From positions 248,001-312,000 of the forward strand of contig NZ_AWFI01000015.1 of the NCBI RefSeq assembly GCF_000682775.1: a stretch of 64,000 bases of DNA. The letters run 5' to 3'. The notes under the pieces were generated by a model. The model did no database searches and was not told where the DNA came from. It saw only the letters and a program-made list of their open reading frames with translations. This DNA comes from Hyphomonas sp. L-53-1-40 (GTDB lineage: Bacteria > Pseudomonadota > Alphaproteobacteria > Caulobacterales > Hyphomonadaceae). Below are positions 43,646-53,320 of this stretch, piece after piece. A program made the position numbers and the translations under genes. The stretch's first letter is position 1. Each line of letters begins with the position of its first letter.

Positions 43646-45235
43646 ATGTTTCGTTACCTGCCTTGGCTCGCAACTGTTCTGCTGTTGGCGCTATGCCTTG
43701 TGTTTTGGCGACAGCACAGCTGGTTGATCTACCTCGCTGTCGCTTTGATCCCTTTGGCTCTTACAGGTCTGTATGATGTGCTTCAGCGTCGACACAGTCT
43801 TTGGCGAAACTTTCCGCTTTTCGCACGTATTCGATGGGTTGCGGAAGAGTTGCGACCTTTCCTGCGTGCCTACATTGTCGAGAGCGAAACGGAGGGGCGC
43901 CCCTTTAATCATGAAGAGCGCGCATTGGTGTATCGGCGGGCAAAGGATGTTTCGTCCGTTGAGCCGTTCGGCAGCCATCTTGATATCGACAAGCCGCCTT
44001 ATGAATGGTTGGCGCATTCCGTAGCGGCGAAACATCCGGACGAGACAAACCCACGTGTGCTGGTGGGCGCGCCGGAGACATCGCAGCCCTACTCAGCAAG
44101 TGTATTCAATATCTCTGCAATGAGTTTCGGCTCACTCGGCGCGCACGCAATCGAAGCCCTGTCAAAAGGCGCATCCCTAGGTGGGTTTTATCACGACACA
44201 GGAGAAGGTGGCGTGTCACGCTATCATCGTCAGGGCGGGGGCGATCTTGTCTGGGAACTGGGCTCTGGCTATTTCGGGTGCCGCGCAGCTGACGGATCTT
44301 TTGATGCGGCCAAGTTCGCGGACACGGCCTCTGACCCACAGATCAAGATGATTGAAGTAAAGCTGAGCCAAGGCGCAAAGCCGGGGCATGGCGGCGTGTT
44401 GCCGGGAGAAAAGGTAACACATGAGATCGCCGAGGCGCGCGGGATCGCCGTTGGACAAACATGCATTTCGCCGCCCGCGCATTCCTCCTTCTCAACACCA
44501 ATCGAGATGCTGGAGTTTGTTGCCAGCCTGCGCGAGCTGTCAGGCGGCAAACCGGTCGGGATCAAGTTTGCTGTCGGCAATCGTTGGGAAACGCTGGCCA
44601 TCTGCAAAGCCATGTTGGAAACTGGGCTGCGCGCTGACTTTATGGTGGTCGATGGTGGGGAAGGGGGCACTGGCGCAGCGCCTGCGGAGTTTCTTGACCA
44701 TGTCGGTGCACCCTTGAGGCAGGCCCTGGTGCTGACTCGCAACGCGCTTGTGGGGACGGGTTTGAAGGGGGATGTGCGGCTTGCCTGTTCCGGCAAACAG
44801 ATCAGCGCCTTCTCACTTGCGTCTTCCATGGCGCTGGGAGCTGACTGGGTGAATACGGCGCGCGGCTTCATGTTCTCGCTCGGCTGCATTCAGTCGCTGA
44901 ATTGCCACAACAATACATGCCCGACCGGCATTGCGACATCCGACAAGGCGCGCCAGCGCGGATTGGTCGTGGCCGACAAGGCGCTCCGCGTCAGGAACTA
45001 CCACCGAAATACGGTCAAGGCATTGATGGAGGTTGTTGGCGCCGCAGGATGTGAACATCCGTCCGAACTGACCCCGCGCCACGTCATGCATCGCGTGACG
45101 GAGGACATCGCCTACACCGCCGAACGCGCCTACCAACTTGTGCAGGCCGGACAATTGTTGAACGCCCCGGATGAAACCCAACTGGCGCAGGAATGGCGCA
45201 TGGCACAGGCCAACAGTTTCCTGCCAGCAAGCTAG
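43646..45235 (+). CDS. FMN-binding glutamate-synthase family protein
   Basis: A 529-residue protein with two N-terminal membrane helices (about residues 5-50), then a GltS-type FMN/Fe-S domain: VFNISAMSFGSLGAHAIEAL, GHGGVLPGEKVTHEIAEARG, VDGGEGGTGAAPAEFLDH, and LNCHNNTCPTGIATSD with the 3Fe-4S cysteine cluster. No amidotransferase domain is present, so it is not a true glutamate synthase. Membrane-anchored relatives are widespread and of unknown substrate; electron transfer is likely. Confidence 0.85.
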   Translation: MFRYLPWLATVLLLALCLVFWRQHSWLIYLAVALIPLALTGLYDVLQRRHSLWRNFPLFARIRWVAEELRPFLRAYIVESETEGRPFNHEERALVYRRAKDVSSVEPFGSHLDIDKPPYEWLAHSVAAKHPDETNPRVLVGAPETSQPYSASVFNISAMSFGSLGAHAIEALSKGASLGGFYHDTGEGGVSRYHRQGGGDLVWELGSGYFGCRAADGSFDAAKFADTASDPQIKMIEVKLSQGAKPGHGGVLPGEKVTHEIAEARGIAVGQTCISPPAHSSFSTPIEMLEFVASLRELSGGKPVGIKFAVGNRWETLAICKAMLETGLRADFMVVDGGEGGTGAAPAEFLDHVGAPLRQALVLTRNALVGTGLKGDVRLACSGKQISAFSLASSMALGADWVNTARGFMFSLGCIQSLNCHNNTCPTGIATSDKARQRGLVVADKALRVRNYHRNTVKALMEVVGAAGCEHPSELTPRHVMHRVTEDIAYTAERAYQLVQAGQLLNAPDETQLAQEWRMAQANSFLPAS

Positions 45236-45386
45236 TTCTGTGATTTTGCGGGAACCATCGGCGCGCTGCTCAGATTTATGGTAGTGCCCGCAAAGCGAGC
45301 AGGGTGGGGGTTTCTGCACTCAGCTACAGCGCTATGCCTTTGGCAGTGATGCGTCACGCGTTAGATGGGGTGAGACAGGATGGGCA

Positions 45387-46781
45387 ATGACAGAACATAA
45401 AGTTTCAAAAGGCTCACGACTGATCGCAGTCTCAAACCGTACTGCGGCTGGCCAAGAAAGCCGAGCCGGAGGGCTCGCAGTTGCGCTTTGGGATACGCTT
45501 GCCGACACGCAGGGCCTCTGGATTGGCTGGAGCGGCCGTATTCTCGACTTTCCCAGCAACCGCGCGAAGCGGTCTGCAGAGGACGGCGTTGAGTTCGCCT
45601 TGACTGACTATTCCCGCGACCAGTTTGACGGTTTCTATCTCGGTTATTCAAACAGTGTTCTCTGGCCGGTCATGCACAACCGGATTGATCTGGCTGTGTT
45701 CGATTCCGCGTATTATCGGTTCTATGTCGAGATCAATGAGAAGTTTGCTGAAATCGTAAGGCACCAGGCAGACGAAGCCGACATTGTCTGGGTCCATGAT
45801 TATCACTTCCTGCTGCTCGGCGACATCTTGCGGGAAGAGGGGTGGCGGGGGAAATGTGGTTTCTTTCTGCATATTCCATTTCCCGCTCCGGAAGTGTTCC
45901 GCGCCATTCCTGAACATCGCAAGTTGGCGAAGGGAATTTGCGCCTATGACATTGTCGGCCTTCAGTGCCGCAAGGACCTCGCCAATCTCGCGCAATACCT
46001 CGAAGAAGAATTCGGCGCCGAGGAGCAGCCGGATGGGAAGTTCAAGGTTGACGGGCGCATTGTCCATTTACTGCACTGTCCGATAGGCATTGATAGTAAG
46101 GGCTTTGCTGCAGCGGCAACCCACGAGCCAGCAGACCGGGCGGCGACCCGCCTGTCACGTTTTCTAGGTGAACGCGACCTCGTCATCGGGGTTGACCGGA
46201 TGGACTATTCGAAGGGTCTGCCGCAGCGGTTTGAAGGTATGGCCGACTTGTTCGACCGGTATCCGGAATTACACGGCAAGATTTCGTTCACTCAGATCGC
46301 ACCGCCCTCACGGTCTGTCGTCGAGGAATACGCCCAGCTCCGTGAACAGCTTGATGCGCTGTCCGGACGGATCAATGGCGACTATGGCGACCTCGACTGG
46401 ATGCCGATCAGATATCTGGCGCGCGGGTACGACCGCGAAGAAATCGCCGGGCTCTACCGTCTCGCAAAGGCCTGCTTGGTGACCCCCTTGCAGGACGGCA
46501 TGAATCTTGTTGCGAAGGAGTTTGTCGCCGCGCAAGACCCTCAGGACCCGGGTGTTCTGATCCTGTCGCAATTTGCCGGTGCGGCAGAGCAGATGAAGGA
46601 GGCGATCATCATCAATCCATATGACAGCTCGGCCATCGCGGAAGCCGTTAAGCAGGCCATAGAGATGCCGCTCGACGAGCGGAAGGACCGTTGGCAGACG
46701 CTCTTCGACAATATTGCCCAGCAGGACATCAACTGGTGGCGCCACCGCTTCATGACGGCGTTTGAGGGCGTTCCTGCATGA
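45387..46781 (+). CDS. otsA: Trehalose-6-phosphate synthase
   Basis: A 464-residue GT20 enzyme making trehalose-6-phosphate from UDP-glucose and glucose-6-phosphate. Visible motifs: SRAGGLAVALWD near the N-terminus, VWVHDYHFLLLGDILRE, GFFLHIPFPAPEVFRAIPEH, VDRMDYSKGLPQRFEGM and LVTPLQDGMNLVAKEFVAAQ. Its stop overlaps the otsB start by 4 bases. Trehalose protects against osmotic, drying and heat stress. The operon continues into otsB and a GH15 gene. Confidence 0.94.
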   Translation: MTEHKVSKGSRLIAVSNRTAAGQESRAGGLAVALWDTLADTQGLWIGWSGRILDFPSNRAKRSAEDGVEFALTDYSRDQFDGFYLGYSNSVLWPVMHNRIDLAVFDSAYYRFYVEINEKFAEIVRHQADEADIVWVHDYHFLLLGDILREEGWRGKCGFFLHIPFPAPEVFRAIPEHRKLAKGICAYDIVGLQCRKDLANLAQYLEEEFGAEEQPDGKFKVDGRIVHLLHCPIGIDSKGFAAAATHEPADRAATRLSRFLGERDLVIGVDRMDYSKGLPQRFEGMADLFDRYPELHGKISFTQIAPPSRSVVEEYAQLREQLDALSGRINGDYGDLDWMPIRYLARGYDREEIAGLYRLAKACLVTPLQDGMNLVAKEFVAAQDPQDPGVLILSQFAGAAEQMKEAIIINPYDSSAIAEAVKQAIEMPLDERKDRWQTLFDNIAQQDINWWRHRFMTAFEGVPA

Positions 46782-47512
46782 GTAATTCCTCTGTCATGCC
46801 GCCGGCGCTTGACCAGGGTGTCGCCTTGTTCCTGGATTTTGATGGAACGCTGTCTCCGCTTCAGGATGATCCAGATGCCGTGTTTCTGGCGTCAGGTCTG
46901 GATTCGGTTCTCATGCGCGTCTCTCAAAAGCTCGATGGTGCATTGGCAATTCTCTCTGGCCGTGACCTGACAGATTTGTCGAAACGTGTGCCTGATACGC
47001 TTTGGAGGTTCGGCAATCATGGCCTGAGATCAGCCGCGCCCGGCGCGGCAATGACCGAAGGTGTGCCGTCCGCGCCCAAGTCTCTGCTCTCCGGCATCTC
47101 ATCCGTCGTGGACGTGCATGATGGTGTACGCTTGGAAGAGAAAGGGCCGGTTCTCGCAATCCACTATCGTGCGGCACCTGAAAAGAGTGAGCAACTCACT
47201 CACGAAATCAGTAGCGTAATTTCTCAGCACAAAGATTACTCCTTGCAGTCGGGAAAGATGGTGCTTGAGGCAAAGCCGAGTGGGGCCAATAAGGGCGTTT
47301 GCCTGCAAGCTGCCATGGAGACTGCGCCGTTCGCTGGGCGCCTGCCGGTGATGATTGGCGACGACAAGACAGATGAAGACGCCTTCCTTGTGGCCAATAA
47401 GCTCGGTGGCTGGTCGATCAAGGTCGGGGAAGGAGAGAGCGCGGCAAACTATCGGCTGGCGTCTCATCGCGACGTCGCTACCTATCTGGAACAAGTGTTG
47501 GGAGAAGTATGA
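46778..47512 (+). CDS. otsB: Trehalose-6-phosphate phosphatase
   Basis: A 244-residue HAD phosphatase that removes phosphate from trehalose-6-phosphate. The nucleophile motif is LFLDFDGTLSPLQDDP, and the conserved MIGDDKTDEDAF lies near the C-terminus. Overlaps otsA upstream (ATGA) and the GH15 gene downstream (ATGA), so all three are translationally coupled. Confidence 0.92.
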   Translation: MSNSSVMPPALDQGVALFLDFDGTLSPLQDDPDAVFLASGLDSVLMRVSQKLDGALAILSGRDLTDLSKRVPDTLWRFGNHGLRSAAPGAAMTEGVPSAPKSLLSGISSVVDVHDGVRLEEKGPVLAIHYRAAPEKSEQLTHEISSVISQHKDYSLQSGKMVLEAKPSGANKGVCLQAAMETAPFAGRLPVMIGDDKTDEDAFLVANKLGGWSIKVGEGESAANYRLASHRDVATYLEQVLGEV

Positions 47513-49275
47513 GTCTCGATCTGGGAATTGTTGGCAACGGAACCATTGCGGGCCTGATCAATGCGCGCGGTGACTATGAGTGGTTCTGCCTGCCACGCTT
47601 TGACGGGGAGCCCGTCTTCAACAAGCTTTTGGGCGGTGGCGGTTCATTCAGTGTGTGGATGGAGGGCCTGTCCGAGCGTACGCAGTCCTACGACCGGAAC
47701 ACCGCCATCCTGCGCACGCGTATGGAGTCTGAAGATGGTGCCATCCTGGAGATCGTCGACTTTGCTCCGAGGTTTGAACGCAAGGGTCGCACGTTCCGGC
47801 CCGTCAGTCTGGTGCGACGGTTTGAAGTTATCGCGGGCACGCCACAGCTGAAAATCTCCCTGACGCCGGAAACGGACTGGGGAGGGCGTCGGCTCAAGCC
47901 CATACGCGGTGTCAATCATGTGCGGTTCGTCGATGAAGAGTTTTCATTCCGAGTCACGACTGACGCGCCGGTTTCCTATATTCTCACCGAAACAAGCTTC
48001 GTCCTGGACAAGGATGTGACGTTTATTCTTGGGGCAGACGAATCGCTGACAGATTCCCCGAGTGTCATCGCACGCGACTGGGAGGAGCGCACGCGTCAAT
48101 ATTGGGCGAAGTGGGCGCGGAGCCTCGCCGTGCCGTTCGAATGGCAGGATGAGGTTATCCGCGCGGCCATAACACTTAAACTGTGCGTTTTCGAAGAGAC
48201 TGGCGGCATCGTGGCGGCGCTGACCACGTCCATTCCAGAGCATGAGGGTTCGTCACGCAACTGGGATTATCGCTTCTGCTGGATCCGGGATGCCTATTTC
48301 ACTGTGACAGCGTTGAACCGGCTTTCAGGTATGGGGACGCTGGAGCACTATATGAGGTGGGTGCGGAATATTGTGGCCCATTCCAAAGGCGGTCACATCC
48401 AGCCTGTCTACGGGATCGGACTCGAGGCTGACTTGACCGAAGACCTCGCACCGAATTTGCCGGGCTTCCGGGATTCAGGACCGGTGCGCCGTGGGAATCA
48501 AGCCGCCGAACATGTGCAGCACGATGTTTACGGCCAGGTCGTACTCGGCGTCGCGCAATCCTTTTTCGATCACCGGCTGCTTGCACAGCCCGGCATTGCC
48601 GAGTTCGAACAACTTGAGCCCGTGGGCGAGCGCGCATTCGCAGTCTATGACACACCGGATGCAGGCATCTGGGAGTTCCGGACCATTGCGCATGTCCACA
48701 CATCGTCGGCGATCATGTGCTGGGCAGCATGCGATCGCCTGTCGCGCATTGCCGAGCGGCTAGAACTCGACAATCGTGCGGCCTATTGGCGTGAGCGGGC
48801 CGACATCATTCACGCCACCATTCTGGAGAAGGCGTGGAGTGCAGACGTTGGCGCGTTTACAGCGGCCTTTGGTGGCACCGATCTTGATGCCTCCGTTCTG
48901 CTGATGGCCGAGATCGGCTTTCTTCCGGCAAGCGATCCGCGTTATGTCGCCACCGTTGAGGCCGTCGACCGCGATCTTCGAATGGGAAATCATGTTTATC
49001 GCTACAAGGTCGAGGATGATTTCGGAAAACCGAAGACTGCCTTCACGGCGTGTACCTTCTGGTTCATTGATGCGCTTTACCGGGTGGGGCGCGTCGAGGA
49101 GGCACGCGAAATCTTTGAAAGCGTGCTTGCCAGCCGCAATCATGTTGGATTGCTGTCGGAGGATGTTGATCCAGAGACTGGCGAGCTTTGGGGTAACTTT
49201 CCTCAAACCTACTGCATGGTTGGAATCATCAATTCTGCAGCCCTTCTGAGCAAGCCTTGGGCAGCGGTTACCTGA
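47509..49275 (+). CDS. Glycoside hydrolase family 15 protein (glucoamylase/trehalase type)
   Basis: A 588-residue protein with an N-terminal beta-sandwich (about residues 1-215) and an (alpha/alpha)6 GH15 barrel (about 220-585). Signature parts are NGTIAGLINARGDYEWFC, SSRNWDYRFCWIRDAYFTV and LLSEDVDPETGELWGNFPQT, the last holding a catalytic Glu. GH15 includes glucoamylases and trehalases. Being in frame-overlap with otsAB, trehalose turnover is the favoured role (inference). No signal peptide, so it is cytosolic. Confidence 0.88.
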   Translation: MSLDLGIVGNGTIAGLINARGDYEWFCLPRFDGEPVFNKLLGGGGSFSVWMEGLSERTQSYDRNTAILRTRMESEDGAILEIVDFAPRFERKGRTFRPVSLVRRFEVIAGTPQLKISLTPETDWGGRRLKPIRGVNHVRFVDEEFSFRVTTDAPVSYILTETSFVLDKDVTFILGADESLTDSPSVIARDWEERTRQYWAKWARSLAVPFEWQDEVIRAAITLKLCVFEETGGIVAALTTSIPEHEGSSRNWDYRFCWIRDAYFTVTALNRLSGMGTLEHYMRWVRNIVAHSKGGHIQPVYGIGLEADLTEDLAPNLPGFRDSGPVRRGNQAAEHVQHDVYGQVVLGVAQSFFDHRLLAQPGIAEFEQLEPVGERAFAVYDTPDAGIWEFRTIAHVHTSSAIMCWAACDRLSRIAERLELDNRAAYWRERADIIHATILEKAWSADVGAFTAAFGGTDLDASVLLMAEIGFLPASDPRYVATVEAVDRDLRMGNHVYRYKVEDDFGKPKTAFTACTFWFIDALYRVGRVEEAREIFESVLASRNHVGLLSEDVDPETGELWGNFPQTYCMVGIINSAALLSKPWAAVT

Positions 49276-49368
49276 TATTGCGCAGTTTATACGAACGCAG
49301 GCAGTTGATCATCATGAACGCTGACTGAGTTTGTTGAAACTATCCAGCGTTTGTGCGTTGCTGAGTTT

Positions 49369-50799
49369 ATGGCTGATGGTGAGGACGTATTCGACGAGAT
49401 GCATGGATTTGGCGAAGGCGTGCGCGCGCCTTATGCCGGATACAATGGCTGGTTTGACAAAACGACTCCTTCGGCTCTGCTGAAGAAATCGCGGGATGCG
49501 CAAACCTTCTTTCGGCGCACCGGAATCACCTTCAACGTTTATGGAAAGTCCGAAGCTGACGAGCGGCTGATCCCATTCGATCTGGTGCCGCGCATTATCG
49601 GCGCCAGCGAGTGGGCCTTACTGGTTCGCGGCATCGAGCAACGGGTCAAGGCAATCAACGCTTTCCTGTATGACATCTATCACCGACAGGAGATCGTCCG
49701 CGCCGGTCGCCTGCCGGAACACCTTATCCGCGAGAATGACGCCTTTCTTCCGAAAATGATCGGTTTCGATCCACCGGGAGGGATTTACACGCATATTGTC
49801 GGGATTGATCTGGTGCGCACCGGCCCCAACGAATTCTTTGTACTGGAGGACAATGCCCGCACGCCCTCTGGCGTGTCCTATATGCTGGAAAACCGGGAGA
49901 CCATGTTGAAGATGTTCCCGGAACTGTTTGCGCAGATGTCGGTGCAGCGTGTTTCGGGGTATCCGATGGCGCTGCGGCGTTCGCTCGAACGGTCTGCGCC
50001 GGCACAGGCCTCGGGCCGACCCACGGTGGCGATCCTCACGCCAGGTATCCATAATTCAGCCTATTTTGAGCATGCCTTCCTGGCGGACCAGATGGGCGTT
50101 GAGCTGGTCGAAGGTCATGACTTGCGCGTCGTTGATGGACGGGTCGCCATGCGAACCACGCAAGGCTACGAAACCATTGATGTGCTGTATCGACGAGTTG
50201 ATGATGAGTATCTTGATCCGCTGAATTTCCGCTCGGAATCCATGCTGGGCGTGGCGGGCATTTTTGATGTTTACCGGGCTGGGGGCATTACGATTGCCAA
50301 TGCTCCGGGCACCGGTATTGCCGACGACAAGGCGATCTACTCGTACATGCCCGACATCGTCGAATTCTATACGGGGCAAGCGCCGCTACTGAAGAATGTG
50401 CCGACTTGGCGCTGTGCGGAGAAAGACTCCCTGTCCTATGTGCTGGAGCATCTGGAAGAACTTGTCGTCAAGGAGGTTCACGGCTCCGGAGGCTATGGCA
50501 TGCTGGTCGGGCCCGCGGCGAGCAAGAAGGAAATTTCCGCTTTCCGGAAGAAGCTTCAAGCGAAGCCGTCCAACTATATCGCGCAGCCGACATTGGCCCT
50601 TTCGACAGTGCCTGTGCTGACGAAATCCGGCCTGTCACCTCGCCATGTCGACTTGCGCCCGTTCGTGCTTGTTTCATCTGATGGCGTTGACGTGACGCCC
50701 GGCGGATTGACCCGCGTTGCCATGAAAAAGGGATCGCTTGTTGTGAACTCCAGCCAAGGCGGGGGCACCAAGGACACTTGGGTCCTGAAGGAGGGTTAG
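49369..50799 (+). CDS. Circularly permuted ATP-grasp type 2 protein, Anbu module
   Basis: A 476-residue ATP-grasp of the circularly permuted class (DUF404/DUF407 type). Family phrases: NVYGKSEADERLIPFDLVPR, FLYDIYHRQEIVRAGRLPEH, VLEDNARTPSGVSYMLENR, VKEVHGSGGYGMLVGPAAS and TPGGLTRVAMKKGSLVVNSS. It is predicted to ligate a carboxylate to an amine with ATP, forming an amide or peptide bond (established prediction for the family). First gene of a four-gene unit with alpha-E, transglutaminase and Anbu. ATG 49369 is chosen; the TTG six codons earlier is less likely. A 93-base gap separates it from the GH15 gene. Confidence 0.9.
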   Translation: MADGEDVFDEMHGFGEGVRAPYAGYNGWFDKTTPSALLKKSRDAQTFFRRTGITFNVYGKSEADERLIPFDLVPRIIGASEWALLVRGIEQRVKAINAFLYDIYHRQEIVRAGRLPEHLIRENDAFLPKMIGFDPPGGIYTHIVGIDLVRTGPNEFFVLEDNARTPSGVSYMLENRETMLKMFPELFAQMSVQRVSGYPMALRRSLERSAPAQASGRPTVAILTPGIHNSAYFEHAFLADQMGVELVEGHDLRVVDGRVAMRTTQGYETIDVLYRRVDDEYLDPLNFRSESMLGVAGIFDVYRAGGITIANAPGTGIADDKAIYSYMPDIVEFYTGQAPLLKNVPTWRCAEKDSLSYVLEHLEELVVKEVHGSGGYGMLVGPAASKKEISAFRKKLQAKPSNYIAQPTLALSTVPVLTKSGLSPRHVDLRPFVLVSSDGVDVTPGGLTRVAMKKGSLVVNSSQGGGTKDTWVLKEG

Positions 50800-50802
50800 G
50801 TC

Positions 50803-51744
50803 ATGCTGGGCAGGACTGCATCGGGCCTGTTCTGGATGGCCCGGCTTCTGGAAAGAGCCGAAAATACCAGCCGTCTTGTTGAGGCAGGCTTCCGCATGGC
50901 GCTCACCCGGACTCAGCCGGGCGAGGAGGAGTGGCGATCTGTGCTCGTCACCGCTGGCTGTTGCGATGCCTATCTGGCGCGTCACGACACAATCACGGGC
51001 GACAAGGTTGCCGATTTCGCCCTGCGAGATCGTAGCAATCCGTCCAGCGTGATGTCATCGTTGCATGCAGCGCGAGAAAATGCCCGCATGACCCGTACCG
51101 CGCTGACGCGGGAAATGTGGGAAGCGATCAATGACTTCTGGATGGCCGTGCGCGATGCGCTGAAGCGTGCGCCATCCGAGACGGACCTGCCGGAAATCCT
51201 GACCATGATCCGCCAGCAGGGCGCGCAGGTAAGGGGCGCGACCACGGGCACCATGCTCCGCAATGACATCTATAATTTTATCTTGCTGGGCATCATGTTT
51301 GAGCGTGCTGACAATACGGCGCGCATTCTCGATACAAAATACTACGTCCTACTGCCGTCCAGCGCCTCGGTCGGCTCGTCGCTCGACAATGTGCAATGGG
51401 AGATGATCCTGAGGTCGGCCTCGGCAGAGCGGTCTTTTCACTGGCTGAATGGTGGCAACATCACGCCGCGAGCGATAGCCGATTTCCTGATCTTCGACAC
51501 ACGTATGCCGCGCTCGCTGGCCTACTGCTACGACACGATCACCCACCAGTTGGATTGTTTGTTCCGGCAATATTGCCAACGGCTGGGGACCCATGATCTT
51601 GCCGAATCTCTTGAGGCGAGCTTGACGGCCACGACGATTGAGCGCGTGTTTGAAAACGGATTGCACGAATTCCTGTCGGACTTCCTGAGGCGGAATGCAT
51701 CCCTCTCGGCGCAGATCGAAACAGATTTCAGGTTCGCGGAGTGA
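50803..51744 (+). CDS. Alpha-E domain protein, Anbu module
   Basis: A 313-residue all-helical protein. It starts MLGRTASGLFWMARLLERAE, the typical opening of alpha-E (DUF403) proteins, and includes MLRNDIYNFILLGIMFERAD and FDTRMPRSLAYCYDTITHQLD. It is always found with the circularly permuted ATP-grasp and is presumed to be its partner. It starts 3 bases after the ATP-grasp stop, and ends 4 bases before the transglutaminase start. Confidence 0.9.
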   Translation: MLGRTASGLFWMARLLERAENTSRLVEAGFRMALTRTQPGEEEWRSVLVTAGCCDAYLARHDTITGDKVADFALRDRSNPSSVMSSLHAARENARMTRTALTREMWEAINDFWMAVRDALKRAPSETDLPEILTMIRQQGAQVRGATTGTMLRNDIYNFILLGIMFERADNTARILDTKYYVLLPSSASVGSSLDNVQWEMILRSASAERSFHWLNGGNITPRAIADFLIFDTRMPRSLAYCYDTITHQLDCLFRQYCQRLGTHDLAESLEASLTATTIERVFENGLHEFLSDFLRRNASLSAQIETDFRFAE

Positions 51745-51748
51745 TGAC

Positions 51749-52549
51749 ATGCGACTGACCGTAGATCATTCATCAACCTACACATACGAACATGGCGTGT
51801 CCTATGCGCTCCAGCAGGTTCGCAAACGGCCGATCAGCCTTCCGTCGCAATCAATCCTGTCTTGGGACGTGTCGATTGAAGGGGCGCACTGGGAAACAAG
51901 CTATACCGACCATCATGGAAATCTGGTGGATCTGATCCAGTTGGAGCCGGACGTCATGAGCGTGTCGGTCAGTGTAAAAGGTGAGGTCGAGACGCATGAC
52001 ACGTCCGGTGTCATGGGGGGGCACAGTCAGCTTGTGCCGCTCTGGCTTTACCAACGACCGACCGAACTCACCATGCCGGCGAAAGGATTGCGGGCGTTGG
52101 CGGGCAAGTTCAGTCGAAGCCCGTCACAAGATATTGGCGTTCTGCATGAGTTGATGGTGGAAATCGCGGACAAGGTTGCCTACCGGACCAATGAGACAGA
52201 CTCGCGCACCACGGCAGAAGATGCGCTGCAGCAGGGGCAGGGGGTCTGTCAGGATCATGCGCACATATTCATCACGGTCGCGCGCCTGCTTGGCTATCCT
52301 GCGCGTTATGTCAGCGGATACCTGATGATGACGGACAGGGTGGACCAGGACGCCGGCCATGCCTGGGCGGAGGCTTGGGTCGATGGCCTTGGATGGACGG
52401 GGTTTGATGTTTCCAATGGTATTAGCCCGGATGCGCGCTACATACAGGTAGCGACTGGCTTGGATTACAGCGACGCGGCCCCCATCAGAGGTTTGGTCTA
52501 TGGTGCGGGTGCGGAAAATCTCGTGGTTTCCATTCAAGTCCAGCAGTAA
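51749..52549 (+). CDS. Transglutaminase-like cysteine peptidase, Anbu module
   Basis: A 266-residue protein with an N-terminal beta domain (starts MRLTVDHSSTYTYEHGVSYA) and a transglutaminase fold at about residues 140-230. The catalytic triad is visible: Cys in QGVCQDHAHIF, His in AGHAWAEAWV, Asp in GWTGFDVSNG. It is therefore probably active, as a peptidase or amidase. Encoded in a unit with ATP-grasp and alpha-E upstream and Anbu downstream (33 bases). Confidence 0.9.
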   Translation: MRLTVDHSSTYTYEHGVSYALQQVRKRPISLPSQSILSWDVSIEGAHWETSYTDHHGNLVDLIQLEPDVMSVSVSVKGEVETHDTSGVMGGHSQLVPLWLYQRPTELTMPAKGLRALAGKFSRSPSQDIGVLHELMVEIADKVAYRTNETDSRTTAEDALQQGQGVCQDHAHIFITVARLLGYPARYVSGYLMMTDRVDQDAGHAWAEAWVDGLGWTGFDVSNGISPDARYIQVATGLDYSDAAPIRGLVYGAGAENLVVSIQVQQ

Positions 52550-52582
52550 AGTTAGTCGAGATATTGATCGGAGAATCATCAA

Positions 52583-53314
52583 GTGACGTATTGCGTTGCG
52601 CTTCGGCTTGACCGGGGGCTCATCTTTATGTCGGACACTCGCACCAATGCGGGCATCGACAACATTTCAAAGTTCCAGAAGATGTTCACATGGGAGGTAC
52701 CCGGTGAGCGGGTTATCACCATTTTGACTGCAGGAAATCTCGCCACCACGCAGGCCGTGATCAGCCTGTTGGATGAGCGCCTGAAGGCGCCGGAAGAACG
52801 TAATCCCAGCATCATGGCAGCTGATACGATGTTTCAGGTCGCCAGATTGGTTGGAGATACAGTGAAAGAGGTTATCCGGACGCAGGGCGATGGCGGGCCG
52901 GAATCAGAGGCGGCATTCGGCGCGACGCTGATCGTCGGGGGTCAGATCTCCGGGATGGAGCCGCGTCTGTTCCTGGTATACCCCGAAGGCAACTTCATTG
53001 AGGCCAGCGACGAAACGCCTTTCTTCCAGATTGGTGAGACCAAATATGGCAGACCGATCCTGCTGAGAGCCTTCAGCCCGGACATGACGTTCGAAGAAGC
53101 GGTAAAGCTGCTCTACGTCTCATTTGACTCCACACTCAAGGCAAACCTGTCGGTGGGGATGCCGCTTGATCTGCAGACGATCGAAAAAGACAGTTACAAA
53201 GTCACTGAGAAGCGACGAGTCGAAGAGAATGACCCTTATTTCACGGCGATCTCTTCGCGTTGGGGAGACGCGCTGAAACTGGCTTTCAATTCGCTGCCCG
53301 ACTATGAATTCTGA
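52583..53314 (+). CDS. Anbu proteasome-related peptidase
   Basis: A 243-residue member of the ancestral beta-subunit (Anbu) branch of the proteasome/HslV family. It begins with GTG then Thr-Tyr-Cys: removal of the initiator Met exposes Thr1, the proteasome-type nucleophile. Asp17 and Lys32 (counted from Thr1) match the catalytic pair in MSDTRTNAG and FQKMF. Unlike HslV there is no partner ATPase; purified Anbu from other bacteria forms open-ring helical assemblies (established). It ends six bases from the convergent glutamate-ligase gene. Confidence 0.93.
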   Translation: MTYCVALRLDRGLIFMSDTRTNAGIDNISKFQKMFTWEVPGERVITILTAGNLATTQAVISLLDERLKAPEERNPSIMAADTMFQVARLVGDTVKEVIRTQGDGGPESEAAFGATLIVGGQISGMEPRLFLVYPEGNFIEASDETPFFQIGETKYGRPILLRAFSPDMTFEEAVKLLYVSFDSTLKANLSVGMPLDLQTIEKDSYKVTEKRRVEENDPYFTAISSRWGDALKLAFNSLPDYEF

Positions 53315-53320
53315 CTTGGC

